Assembly: GCF_014698795.1 (NCBI RefSeq)
Contig: NZ_JACJTR010000012.1
Span: 156,400-220,399, forward strand
DNA length: 64,000 bases
DNA from: Nostoc sp. FACHB-892
Lineage (GTDB): Bacteria; Cyanobacteriota; Cyanobacteriia; Cyanobacteriales; Nostocaceae
Direction of reading: 5' to 3'
Part shown: piece by piece, positions 27,679 through 37,024 of the stretch
Numbering within the stretch: position 1 is the stretch's first letter
Layout of the letters: each line of letters begins with the position of its first letter
Translations under genes and position numbers: made by a program
The notes under the pieces: model-generated
What the model was told of the DNA's origin: nothing
What the model saw: only the letters and a program-made list of their open reading frames with translations
The model's database searches: none

Positions 27679-29139
27679 TCAACTGTGCATAAATTGCATC
27701 GTTGTATTATCAGATGGTATAAATTGGCATTGATGGCATTCAGATATTGTTTCGGCCAAAGATATGGGCAAAATAACTTGAAAACGGGTGTTTCCTGGTT
27801 CGGAGAACAAGCGGATTTCGCCTTTATGCTTTTCAACAATTCGGTAACTAATGACTAAACCTAAACCTGTTCCCTGACCCACCCCCTTAGTGGTAAAGAA
27901 CGGCTCGAATATCCGCTTTTGGATCTCTGGCGGAATGGCTGGACCGTTGTTGGCAATTTCTACTAGCACACACTTATTTTCTTGTGCTGTGCGAATCCTG
28001 ATTTGTCCTCGTCCACTCATTGCATCAATCGCATTGTCAATCAGGTTCGTCCATACCTGGTTGAGTTCGCTACCATACACCGAGATTAGCGGTAAGCTTT
28101 GGTCATAATCGCGTGTTAAACTAATGCCGCCCTTGAGCTTATGACCGAGAATAGTCAGCGTACTTTCAACTCCCTGGTGTATATTCACCTCCTGCATCGG
28201 AGCCTGATCCATATAGGAGTACTCTTTAATAGCTTTGACCAGTTCGGAAATGCGCCCCGAACTTTGGTCAATTTCGTCCAACAGCTCAATTCCTGTGAGT
28301 GTAGCGTCGAGCCAAGCTAGAACTTCAGTGAGTGATTCTGGGGGTAAATGCTCCACAATGGTATCCAGGCATTGAGTATCCAGTCCTCCCCGGACTAAGG
28401 AAGAAACAATTTTCCAGCCATCAGGTACGTTGTGTAAATCCAGCCAGCCTGTCATCTCTTGCTCGTGATCGCTCTGCGCCAGTAAATCTTCTAAGTCACA
28501 GGGGGTTTCGGCACGTACAATTACTGAGTGAAGCAAGTTGTCAAGAAACAACAGTTGTTCTTTTGTCATTTGCTGGTGATTGAGTTTGAGTCCAAGGTAT
28601 GGCAATTGTTGAAAGATTTTGTGCAAGTGCTTCCCACCTCGGACGACGGCTGTTGCAGGGTTGTTCAACTCGTGGGCTAGACCAGCTGCTAAAGTGCCGA
28701 GTGCAATTAGCTTTTGGTGGTGTTGTGACATAGATTCTAACATTTGCACCCGTTGCGCCGTGATGATTAAAAGGTCACGCGTAATCGACGGACAGGTTGT
28801 CAGCATTTCCCAGAAAGTATCTGTGTCCCATTTCAACATATAGCTTGGTTTCACGGCACGCACGTTGACGAGATGGTGAGGAGCATCTAAGAGAATCAAC
28901 TCATGACCTGTATATGTCCCAGCACCAAAACTCATGACGTGTTTTTCTGCATTGCCGACCTTTTTGGTAAACTCAATTTCGCCTTCTATCAGCACATAGA
29001 AATAGTCTAGTGGTTCTCCCTCAATGGCTATGTATTCTCCCGAAACCAGACATAGTTGGCAGCCGTGTTCAGATAACCATTGCAATTGCTCATTTGTCAA
29101 TTGTGCAAAAAGTGACACTTGACGCAAAGCATCTAACAT
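27679..29139 (-). CDS. Histidine kinase with N-terminal cyclic-nucleotide-binding domain
   Basis: A 486-residue sensor kinase with no membrane segment. Residues about 8-125 form a CRP-like cNMP-binding domain (VLIEGEIEFTKK, GTYTGHELIL). The dimerisation domain has the phospho-His in ALGTLAAGLAHELNNPAT (His156). The C-terminal HATPase has NLIDNAIDAM, GPAIPPE, FFTTKGVGQGTGLGL. It starts 2 bases after the stop of the REC/reductase gene, so the two are translationally linked and likely act together. The signal could be a nucleotide, redox state or another ligand of the CRP fold. Confidence 0.93.
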   Translation of the reverse strand: MLDALRQVSLFAQLTNEQLQWLSEHGCQLCLVSGEYIAIEGEPLDYFYVLIEGEIEFTKKVGNAEKHVMSFGAGTYTGHELILLDAPHHLVNVRAVKPSYMLKWDTDTFWEMLTTCPSITRDLLIITAQRVQMLESMSQHHQKLIALGTLAAGLAHELNNPATAVVRGGKHLHKIFQQLPYLGLKLNHQQMTKEQLLFLDNLLHSVIVRAETPCDLEDLLAQSDHEQEMTGWLDLHNVPDGWKIVSSLVRGGLDTQCLDTIVEHLPPESLTEVLAWLDATLTGIELLDEIDQSSGRISELVKAIKEYSYMDQAPMQEVNIHQGVESTLTILGHKLKGGISLTRDYDQSLPLISVYGSELNQVWTNLIDNAIDAMSGRGQIRIRTAQENKCVLVEIANNGPAIPPEIQKRIFEPFFTTKGVGQGTGLGLVISYRIVEKHKGEIRLFSEPGNTRFQVILPISLAETISECHQCQFIPSDNTTMQFMHS

Positions 29140-29141
29140 AA

Positions 29142-30803
29142 TTACACCTTACTTAGATATTGATGGATGAACTGAATAGCGATCGCACCCTCTCCAACGC
29201 CAGAAGCAACTCGCTTTACAGAGCCGTTACGCACATCTCCAGCCACAAATATGCCTGGTACACTGGATTCAAGCAGGAAGGGTTGGCGATCCAGCTTCCA
29301 TGCCTTTGAACATCGTTTATTGGCTATCAAGCTTGGCCCAGTTAAGATAAACCCTTGTTCGTCTCTCTCGACAATCCCAGCCAACCAATCAGTGTGTGGC
29401 TTTGCGCCAATTAAAATGAACAGCAGCTTTGTGGGAATGGTTTCCTGTTCGTGGGTTTTAGTGTTAGCGATCGTAATTGCTTCTAGGTTAGTCTGGCCAT
29501 GAGCCTCGACGATGTGGGATTGAAACTGTACTGTGATATTGTCTGTTGCTAAGATTTGGTCTATCAAGTACTTTGACATACTTGTAGCCAGTGAGTTGCC
29601 ACGTACCAACATAGTCACATGGCGAGCATACTTAGAAATGTACACCGCAGCCTGCCCGGCTGAGTTAGCTCCGCCAACTACATAAACATCTTCATTTTGG
29701 CAGGAGAGTGCTTCCGTCATTGCCGCACCGTAGTATACACCGGCCCCAGTCACATTCTCAATGCCGGGCACATCAAGCTTGCGATATGAAACACCTGTGG
29801 CAATCAGCAATGCGTAACAGCTTAATTCTGTCCCGTCTTTCAGCTTGATGATGCGACAAGAATCTTGCAAGCGAATGTCAATTACCTCTTGAGGCGAGAG
29901 AATCTCTACCCCGAATCGTTTAGCTTGAGTAACGGCGCGGCGAGCTAATTCCGATCCAGCAATTCCTTGGGGAAAGCCTAAATAGTTCTCGATACGGGAA
30001 CTCGTCCCTGCTTGCCCCCCTGGAGCCTCTTTCTCAATCAATACTGTGCGTAGGCCTTCAGACGCTCCATAGACTGCTGCTGCTAAACCAGATGGGCCAG
30101 CCCCCACGATCACCAAGTCGTAAAAGGGCATTTGGGCCTGCATCTTCAACCCGATTTTTTCAGCAATTTCGGCGTGCGTTGGCTGTATGAGATACGAACC
30201 GTCAGGGCATATTACTAGTGGCAAATGCGTGGTATTACATTGAGCATAACTAACCCACTGACGCGCTTCTTCCTCTGCCTCAATGTCCAACCACTGATAA
30301 GGCATATAGTTGCGGGACAAGAAGTCCTTAATATGATGACTTTTGGGCGACCAACGGGAGCCAATAACGCGAATACCTTCAAAGGGTGGCCGGTATGACG
30401 AAACCCAATCGTCTAATAAATCGCTAAGAACTGGGTACAGAAGATCTTGTGGCGGCTCCCACGGTTTCATAAGATAGTAATCTATCTTTGCTGTATTTAT
30501 CGCAGAGATAGCAGCATCGGTGTCCGCATAAGCTGTTAGCAAAACTCGTTTTGCAGACGGGAAAATTTCCATAGCCTGTTCAAGGAACTGCACGCCCGAC
30601 ATTTGTGGCATCCGCTGGTCTACCACACACAGGGCAACTGTCTCGTTACGTAATTTTACCTGTTGCAATACTCTCAAAGCATTTGCACCTGAGTCGGCTC
30701 GTAGTACCCGAAAGCGATTGCCATACTCATGTCGGAGATCTCGCTCTATTACTCGTAGAACTCCGGGGTCATCGTCAACAGTAAGTAGTATAGGATTAAC
30801 CAA
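29142..30803 (-). CDS. Response-regulator receiver fused to thioredoxin-reductase-like flavoprotein
   Basis: A 553-residue fusion. Residues 4-130: receiver domain with Asp10-12 and phospho-acceptor Asp62 (VVDQRMP). Residues about 143-220: glutaredoxin-like fold with SPKS where CxxC would be. Residues 228-550: thioredoxin-reductase-like FAD/NAD(P) domains (VIVGAGPSGLAAA; second Rossmann VVGGANSAGQAA; GIFVAGDVR). The reductase CxxC is missing (GVYYGAAMTEA), so it cannot be an ordinary thioredoxin reductase. The start is TTG at 30803, preceded by AAGGAG 6-7 bases upstream. It is coupled to the downstream cNMP histidine kinase, which probably phosphorylates Asp62. Confidence 0.92.
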   Translation of the reverse strand: MVNPILLTVDDDPGVLRVIERDLRHEYGNRFRVLRADSGANALRVLQQVKLRNETVALCVVDQRMPQMSGVQFLEQAMEIFPSAKRVLLTAYADTDAAISAINTAKIDYYLMKPWEPPQDLLYPVLSDLLDDWVSSYRPPFEGIRVIGSRWSPKSHHIKDFLSRNYMPYQWLDIEAEEEARQWVSYAQCNTTHLPLVICPDGSYLIQPTHAEIAEKIGLKMQAQMPFYDLVIVGAGPSGLAAAVYGASEGLRTVLIEKEAPGGQAGTSSRIENYLGFPQGIAGSELARRAVTQAKRFGVEILSPQEVIDIRLQDSCRIIKLKDGTELSCYALLIATGVSYRKLDVPGIENVTGAGVYYGAAMTEALSCQNEDVYVVGGANSAGQAAVYISKYARHVTMLVRGNSLATSMSKYLIDQILATDNITVQFQSHIVEAHGQTNLEAITIANTKTHEQETIPTKLLFILIGAKPHTDWLAGIVERDEQGFILTGPSLIANKRCSKAWKLDRQPFLLESSVPGIFVAGDVRNGSVKRVASGVGEGAIAIQFIHQYLSKV

Positions 30804-30969
30804 AATTGCTCCTTTCTAGGAATGATGTTTGTAATTATTTAACTAGCCATAAAGCTGGTTTCTAGTATACAATATTACAAAAACTGACTAAATTAGGCTA
30901 AGTGTGCTGGGGAAGTTTTTCTTTCCCAGCACCCCCTGCTCCCTTTACTCCTTTTAACAAATAACTTTC

Positions 30970-31063
30970 CTTAACCGAACTGTATTGAGCGTAGTCCTAA
31001 TAGCTTTGGATAAACCGCCGTTTCCTTGTTGGAACTATGTATCTTTTATCTAATTAGGACTAC
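30970..31063. repeat. Repeat end plus small inverted-repeat element
   Basis: CTTAACCGAACTGTATTGAGC at 30970-30990 is a copy of a dispersed end sequence also seen near 35871, 35954 and 36101. It directly adjoins GTAGTCCTAAT (30991-31001), whose inverted copy ATTAGGACTAC is at 31053-31063, enclosing a 73-base element. It lies between the AGE-STAS gene and the REC/reductase gene. Confidence 0.6.
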
Positions 31064-31084
31064 TAAAATGTCTTTTAACGCAAC

Positions 31085-33256
31085 TTACACACTTGCCAGC
31101 TGAACAGTTTCATACTCATCCAAAACGGTTACACTATCGCAAAATGCACTCATCATCAGGAATTGTTTCACGTTCTGCGGTGCGCCGACCATGTAGAGGT
31201 CAACATCAGAACCCAGTTTTTGTTTAGCGAAAATCAGAGACCGTAGACCAGCAGTAGTAATACATTCCAGGTCTTGTAGTAGTAAGACTAGACGAGTGAT
31301 TGGCTGTGCTGTAGCTTTAGCGATCGCTTCCTGAAAATGTACCACACCATTAGCATCCAATAACCCAGTTAAGGAGATTTTGGCAATACCATTACTGACT
31401 TCTAACAGGGTTGCGTCAAAAGATACTTGAGTCGGAAGAAGTCTGACTCTAACTTTCAGATCGTCTTGCGTAACTGGCAGTTTGACTGTTAGGTTTGCAG
31501 CATCAAAATCGACATATCTTTGCCCATTGATCCATACATCGCCAATCCGCACACTGCCTGGTGGTAAGATATCTGGTGCAACTCGCAGAATGTTGTCCTT
31601 AAAGCCACCTGGTTTTGGTTTAAAGTACAAATCCATTGGCTGTTTAGTAATCAGCAGATTTGTATAAACGCAAGCTAAATAGGCCAATTCAAACGAGTGA
31701 TAACCGCTCATTGAGTGGCTCCCCTTGCCTCGTTCCGTTCCTAGCAAGTAGGGAATCCCATTTGACAGAACATTAAAGTAGATACCCCCAGCCACGTAAT
31801 CGAGGAACCAAGCATTATAGAAAGCTGCCGCTTCACGGGCTTGGCGTTGATACTCAGATTTATCAAGTGAGCCATTCAAGATCAGGTAAGCTAAGATAGC
31901 TTGTTCTTGTTGCCACCAAGCTTTCCGGTTATGCCAGACAAAGCGGTGTACCTCTTGCCCTGGTTTTAAGGTGCGTTCGACTACATCGTACCACCCCCCA
32001 CGTTGTTGGTCGCTACCGACTGCTGGCATGATTTCTGCAATCTTTTCTGCCAAAGTCACATAGTTTTCTTTTGGTTTCAGGTGGTTCATCCGCATTAAGT
32101 TCCAAGCAATTTTCAGGTTATGACCCACAACTGCTCGATTCTGCTGCCATCCCCAAGTTGTATCGTGAGTCCAGTCCTCATAAAAACGTTCTTGAACAAA
32201 TGGGCTATGGTCATAATCTGGGAACCGCTTCTCAATGGTGTCGAAGGTGTACTCCAGGAAGTTTGCGTATTCTTCTTTGCCAGTCGCTAGCCAAAGATTG
32301 ATCAAATAAGCTGGAGCATGATCGCCTACAGAGTTCCAGTTCTTCTTGGCGCGATTGTGGCCTAGAGTCTGAGAGTGAGGACTGAGAGTAATCGGATCGA
32401 TGTGGGAGAAAAATCCTCCTTTCTCTGTTTTGTCCAAGAAATACTTGTTAAACAGATTAATCGTCAAGTCGATATCTTTGATGATCCGTGGATCGCCTGT
32501 TATCCGATAGGTTTGGGTGGGGCCAGCCAGGGCATAAATTTGCTCATAAGCTGGAATAGCATCATAATCATCTCCAAATTCTGAAGAGAATATTTTCTGC
32601 TCGCTGCCACCTGGTTTGACATCAACAGCATGATACCAATAGCAAATTCCTTCGCCTTCATCGAGAAAACGCATGTGTTGGCGGAGGTATTCAGTGCCTT
32701 TTTCCGCAGCTTCAAGATAGCGATCGTCTCCAGTCATCATGTAGGCTGTGGCAAAACCATAAACTAGACGAGAAATGGTGTCAGTTTCCTGACGAGTACT
32801 ATCTTCTTTGGAACCAACTAAACCAATGCCAGTGCGATATTTTCGATAATCAATTTCGCCATCTTCAAACTGGGCTTTGAGGTAAAAATCGCCAAGGCTT
32901 CGTATCTGCTTAACCCACCAATCTGGTCTTTCAAAAAGATACTCGTTTTCTGTTCTACCCAGAAAAACTATGTGTTTAGCTTCAAACTTTTGCTCGCCTG
33001 CTTCAGGATAAAAAATGCCATATGCGAAAAGATAGCAATTTGGCACGAGCAGCGAACTTATTTGGCTAGTGCAATCAAAGAAAGGCTCATCTAAATTCCG
33101 TACTAGTTCAGCATAGGTCATTGAGGTCAATGCTACTTCAAACTTCCTGCCATCTGACGTTTTGAGATCAAAAGTACCAGAATCTCCCTTACTTGAATCA
33201 AAAGCGGTAACATATCCAGCAATCAAATCCGAAAACGAAAAGCCTACATTACTCAT
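31085..33256 (-). CDS. AGE-family epimerase-like protein with C-terminal STAS domain
   Basis: A 723-residue fusion. Residues about 90-545 form an (alpha/alpha)6 barrel of the N-acylglucosamine 2-epimerase/mannose isomerase family (RGGWYDV; HNRKAWWQQEQAI). The last 100 or so residues are a STAS (anti-sigma-factor-antagonist) domain: LVLLLQDLECITTAGLRSL, with Thr where SpoIIAA-type proteins have the phosphorylated Ser. I chose the ATG at 33256 because GGAG lies 9 bases upstream; the ATG at 33283 has no ribosome site. It is 37 bases behind glgX, so probably cotranscribed. The fusion suggests sugar metabolism tied to partner-switching regulation; the sugar is unknown. Confidence 0.88.
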   Translation of the reverse strand: MSNVGFSFSDLIAGYVTAFDSSKGDSGTFDLKTSDGRKFEVALTSMTYAELVRNLDEPFFDCTSQISSLLVPNCYLFAYGIFYPEAGEQKFEAKHIVFLGRTENEYLFERPDWWVKQIRSLGDFYLKAQFEDGEIDYRKYRTGIGLVGSKEDSTRQETDTISRLVYGFATAYMMTGDDRYLEAAEKGTEYLRQHMRFLDEGEGICYWYHAVDVKPGGSEQKIFSSEFGDDYDAIPAYEQIYALAGPTQTYRITGDPRIIKDIDLTINLFNKYFLDKTEKGGFFSHIDPITLSPHSQTLGHNRAKKNWNSVGDHAPAYLINLWLATGKEEYANFLEYTFDTIEKRFPDYDHSPFVQERFYEDWTHDTTWGWQQNRAVVGHNLKIAWNLMRMNHLKPKENYVTLAEKIAEIMPAVGSDQQRGGWYDVVERTLKPGQEVHRFVWHNRKAWWQQEQAILAYLILNGSLDKSEYQRQAREAAAFYNAWFLDYVAGGIYFNVLSNGIPYLLGTERGKGSHSMSGYHSFELAYLACVYTNLLITKQPMDLYFKPKPGGFKDNILRVAPDILPPGSVRIGDVWINGQRYVDFDAANLTVKLPVTQDDLKVRVRLLPTQVSFDATLLEVSNGIAKISLTGLLDANGVVHFQEAIAKATAQPITRLVLLLQDLECITTAGLRSLIFAKQKLGSDVDLYMVGAPQNVKQFLMMSAFCDSVTVLDEYETVQLASV

Positions 33257-33293
33257 TGAATTAACTCCAAATTGAAAATTCATTAACTGAAAA

Positions 33294-35414
33294 CTATTTA
33301 GAAATCAGAACAACAACGCTACGCTCTTTAACGGAATAGACATTATCTGAAACTACAGTTTCTTGCCCTGGCTCTGCAATATCTATCGGAGAAGGAAGAG
33401 CAGTATCTACGACTCTGTACCATTTTCTATCTTTAATAGAAGGAATTTCAAACTCTAGATCCTCCCAGTACATATTGAGCATGACATGAATATCTGCTTC
33501 TTCTTCAAAGCCACCGAGAGTAAATGCAATAACTCTCGCATGAGAATCGTGCCAACCTGGTTTGAACAACTTGCAGCCATGCCAAGCAATGTCTGCTAAA
33601 CCGCGTTCGTTAACTTCACCAGTGAAAAAATTACTACGACGTAAAGCAGAATGGCAGTAGCACTTGCGGAAATTAATCATTAGTTTGAAGAACCTGAAAA
33701 TATCAGCATTCTTCTGAGCAAGATTCCAATCTAACCAACTAATTTCGTTATCTTGGCAGTAAGCGTTGTTGTTACCCTTTTGAGTACGTCTGACTTCATC
33801 ACCAGCCACAACCATTGGCACACCTTGAGAGAGCATGAGAATGGCTGCAAAATTTTTAATCTGTCGCCGACGTAATCCATCAATTTGGGGATTGTCAGTT
33901 TCTCCTTCAACCCCACAATTCCAACTCAAATTGTCATTGATGCCATCCCGATTGTTTTCACCATTCGCGTCATTGTGCTTGTGGTTGTACGAAACTAAAT
34001 CATTGAGGGTAAATCCATCATGACAGCTAATGAAGTTGATGCTGTTAATTGGTAAATGTCTGCTCGATTGGTAAAGGTCAGAACTTCCAGCAATGCGCCA
34101 AGCAACTGCCCCAACCATTCCTGCATCTCCTTTAACAAAGCGCCGGATGTCATCTCGAAAACGTCCGTTCCATTCTGCCCAACGATATCCAGGGAAATCG
34201 CCAATTTGATAAAGCCCACCGGCATCCCAAGCCTCGGCAATGATTTTGGTGTCAGCTAGTGTTTCGGATGTTTCAATGTGCCAAATCACCGGCGGATGGC
34301 TCATTGGTACCCCGTCTTGGCTGCGAGATAAGATGGAGGCTTCATCAAAGCGGAAACCATCGACATGCATCTCTTTCACCCAAAATTCCAGGCAATCTAC
34401 AATTAACTTTTCTACTATGGGATGGTTGCAATTGACGGTATTGCCACACCCGGAGTAGTCCATGTAGTACTGCTTATCCCAAGGCACTAGGTGATAAAAG
34501 ATATCATTAAAAAGACCTTTAAAGCTGATGGTTGGGCCTTCATGGTTGCCTTCGTCGGTGTGGTTAAAGACTACATCTAGAATGACTTCAATCCCTTCTT
34601 TGTGTAAAGCCTTGACCAAATCTCGAAACTCTCTGATATGATTTCCGACATCAGGGAAAGCACAATATGAAGCTTCAGGAGCAAAGTAACTGTGGGGGTT
34701 GTATCCCCAGTAGTCTTTTAGTTCTTTACCGTTGACTTCTCGGAGAAGGTTCTTTTCGTCAAAGTCAAATATTGGCAGCAGTTCAACAGCTGTGATTCCT
34801 AACTCTTTCAGGTAAGGAATTTTCTCAATCATTGCAGAAAAAGTGCCTGGGTGTTTGCAGCCTGAAGAAGGCGATCTGGTAAATCCGCCAACGTGTACCT
34901 CATAAATTACGGTGTCGCTCATTGGGCGGTTAAGCGGGCGATCGCCTTCCCAGTCATAATTAGATGTATCAATAACTACACTACGCATAGATGTAGTCAG
35001 GTTGTCTTTTGACCCTAAAGCATCGTTGCGCTGCCAAAGAGTATTAGTGTTTCCTCTAGCATAAGGGTCAAGCAGTACCTTATTTTTATTAAAACGGTGT
35101 CCTGCTCCGTGTAAATCAGGATTCCCATTAACTCGATAAGCGTAGTGAGCGCCCGGTTTTAACCCTCTGACATAGACGTGCCAAAAGTGAAAAGTTTTAT
35201 TGAATTTTGGGTTTAACTGAATAATTTGTTTTGGCTGCGGAGCATCATCACGATCAAACAGCAAGAGTTCAACAGAGGTAGCATGTTCTGAAAAGATGGA
35301 AAAGTTTACTCCATCTTTGTCTGGTATCGCACCGAAAGGGTGTGAACATCCCGATTCTAATTGGTAATCAGGTATTTCTAGTTCAACCTGATATCTATCT
35401 GTAGTTAAAGTCAT
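33294..35414 (-). CDS. glgX: Glycogen debranching enzyme / isoamylase-type (GlgX-like)
   Basis: A GH13 enzyme of about 706 residues that hydrolyses alpha-1,6 branches of glycogen. CBM48-like N-domain (HPFGAIPDKDGVNFSIFSEHA), then the barrel with DVVFNHT (region I), VDGFRFDEA (nucleophile Asp), IIAEAWDAGG (acid Glu) and FISCHDGFT (transition-state Asp). All catalytic residues are present. The ATG at 35414 has AGGACAGAGAG just upstream and is preferred over the ATG 12 codons earlier. It heads a two-gene unit with AGE-STAS and sits near other glucan enzymes, which fits glycogen breakdown. Confidence 0.93.
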   Translation of the reverse strand: MTLTTDRYQVELEIPDYQLESGCSHPFGAIPDKDGVNFSIFSEHATSVELLLFDRDDAPQPKQIIQLNPKFNKTFHFWHVYVRGLKPGAHYAYRVNGNPDLHGAGHRFNKNKVLLDPYARGNTNTLWQRNDALGSKDNLTTSMRSVVIDTSNYDWEGDRPLNRPMSDTVIYEVHVGGFTRSPSSGCKHPGTFSAMIEKIPYLKELGITAVELLPIFDFDEKNLLREVNGKELKDYWGYNPHSYFAPEASYCAFPDVGNHIREFRDLVKALHKEGIEVILDVVFNHTDEGNHEGPTISFKGLFNDIFYHLVPWDKQYYMDYSGCGNTVNCNHPIVEKLIVDCLEFWVKEMHVDGFRFDEASILSRSQDGVPMSHPPVIWHIETSETLADTKIIAEAWDAGGLYQIGDFPGYRWAEWNGRFRDDIRRFVKGDAGMVGAVAWRIAGSSDLYQSSRHLPINSINFISCHDGFTLNDLVSYNHKHNDANGENNRDGINDNLSWNCGVEGETDNPQIDGLRRRQIKNFAAILMLSQGVPMVVAGDEVRRTQKGNNNAYCQDNEISWLDWNLAQKNADIFRFFKLMINFRKCYCHSALRRSNFFTGEVNERGLADIAWHGCKLFKPGWHDSHARVIAFTLGGFEEEADIHVMLNMYWEDLEFEIPSIKDRKWYRVVDTALPSPIDIAEPGQETVVSDNVYSVKERSVVVLISK

Positions 35415-35450
35415 TCTCTCTGTCCTTATAGCATTTAACTGGTGGGCCAT

Positions 35451-36109
35451 TTAGCACGCTTTTAGCCATCAAAAAATTATTAATGGTCAAAGTTGTGTTA
35501 AATTACCCCTTAATTGTTGACTACAATATTGCCCTGAAGAAGGGTTACTGATTGGAAAACCTACTTATACATCTATTCAGTAATTACTGAGTCAAAATTT
35601 CGCAACTAAAGTGAAAAATTTAAATCTACTCATTTCGGTAATTTAATTGCCTGTTAAGTAGTTTATACGAATTAATTTTAATGAATGATTAATCTAGTTA
35701 CAAGGGTTTAACTTTTGGATGAGGTTTGTATTATTTTGATAATAAATAAGTAATAATGTTTTCAACTATTTACAATATTTAAATTTTAGGACGCGTTAGC
35801 TCAGGCTAACGCATCCAGGCTTTATATACAATGTAGAAGGAAAATGAAAAGTTTTTACAAGTTATAATCTAATACAGTTCAGTTAAGCCTAAAACTCTTG
35901 CCAAAGTCAATTTTTTTAACGAACCGCCAAGGACGCAAAGAGAAGAAAGAAATGCTTAACTGAACCGTATTGAGTTATAATCAAGTTTTATTTGCTTTGG
36001 TAAATTAATAATCTATTACCGGATTAATAAATCATTAGTCTTTACTTGCTGTTTCTTAATACCATTTTTTCGCGTTGTTCTCTTTTTGGATTATACTAAT
36101 ACGATTCGG
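35451..36109. other. Long AT-rich intergenic region with repeat element
   Basis: No gene is visible in about 650 bases. It holds the glgX promoter region, a short GACGCGTTAGC...GCTAACGCATCC inverted repeat near 35791-35818, and the MITE-like element at 35862-35980. Confidence 0.6.
35862..35980. repeat. MITE-like element with ~26-bp imperfect inverted ends
   Basis: TTATAATCTAATACAGTTC-AGTTAAGC at 35862-35888 is mirrored by GCTTAACTGAACCGTATT-GAGTTATAA at 35954-35980. The inner 18 bases match with one mismatch. The interior contains an AACCGCCAAGGACGCAAAGAG repeat word. Single ends of the same family occur at 30970-30990 and about 36092-36114, the latter supplying the stop codon of the PEP-CTERM gene. 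Confidence 0.75.
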
Positions 36110-36901
36110 TTAAGTTTTTTTATAAGTTTTAAGCTTACGCTTCATCAGCCAGCCTATGCTACCTATTGCTAGTACACCACCAATAGCACTCGGCTCAGGA
36201 ACTTGAATAGTATTCTCAACACTTAAGAAAGTTTGTCTAGTCAGACCTAAGAACAAGCTTGTACCACCGGCTACTTCAGATGCAGCGGCATAGGTAAAGG
36301 CGTTGACACCAGCAGTCAACGGATTAGATGCAATCCGTGAGCCTGTGGCAGTATTAAAGCCCGAATCAAAAATATCGGCATCGAGGATGTTTATGCTGCT
36401 ACCTAAACTCGTCAGAGCTGCGTTAATCCGTGTGTTTTCCTGTTGAAAATTATTATTATCTCCTAGAAAGAAAATAGACCCGTGGTTTTCTAAGAAATCT
36501 CCTAGAGAGGCAATCTCGGCATCAGTGAAGGAATCATCTGGCAAAGGGCTGATAAATAAATCGGCACTAGAAAGTACAGCGGGAGTAATTAGATCGCTAA
36601 CAATTGTAGATGTTACACCAGTAAAACTGTTGTAGAAGCTATTAATTTCAGATTCAATAGCTTCTATAGCAGTATTATCCCCGCTACTAGTACTTTGTAC
36701 AATTACATTGGTTCCACCTCCCAAGATATTAGTAAAAAATTGTACATTTCCTGGATTTATCGATTGATTAGATGAAGCCACCAACGGATTCACGATATTA
36801 GCATCACCGGAGACAATAAAAGTGCCTGCGTAAGAACGTGAACCTATGCTGAATGCTAATATTACCGAGGCGGAGTAAAGCGCTCTTTTGATGAGTTGCA
36901 T
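36110..36901 (-). CDS. PEP-CTERM sorting-domain protein
   Basis: A 263-residue secreted protein. The N-terminal signal peptide is LIKRALYSASVILAFSIGSRSYAG. The C-terminus has the PEP-CTERM signal VPEPSAIGGVLAIGS followed by a basic tail (KRKLKTYKK), which directs export, processing and surface attachment linked to exopolysaccharide. The middle (SADLFISPLPDDSFTDAEIASL, NHGSIFFLGDNNNF) suggests a GATase1/ThuA-like fold, often seen in DUF4350-like proteins; this is tentative. It lies between glgX and the GH63-like gene on the same strand, with a dispersed repeat end overlapping its stop codon. Confidence 0.88.
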   Translation of the reverse strand: MQLIKRALYSASVILAFSIGSRSYAGTFIVSGDANIVNPLVASSNQSINPGNVQFFTNILGGGTNVIVQSTSSGDNTAIEAIESEINSFYNSFTGVTSTIVSDLITPAVLSSADLFISPLPDDSFTDAEIASLGDFLENHGSIFFLGDNNNFQQENTRINAALTSLGSSINILDADIFDSGFNTATGSRIASNPLTAGVNAFTYAAASEVAGGTSLFLGLTRQTFLSVENTIQVPEPSAIGGVLAIGSIGWLMKRKLKTYKKT

Positions 36902-37024
36902 GATTTTTTAGAAATAGTGTGTAATGAATTAAACTGTAAAAAATAAATCTTCTTTGTCTATACTTTTGATGAATTGGGAAAAATCACGCATTTTGAAAAT
37001 TAGTGATTTCCCAAAACTATCAAA

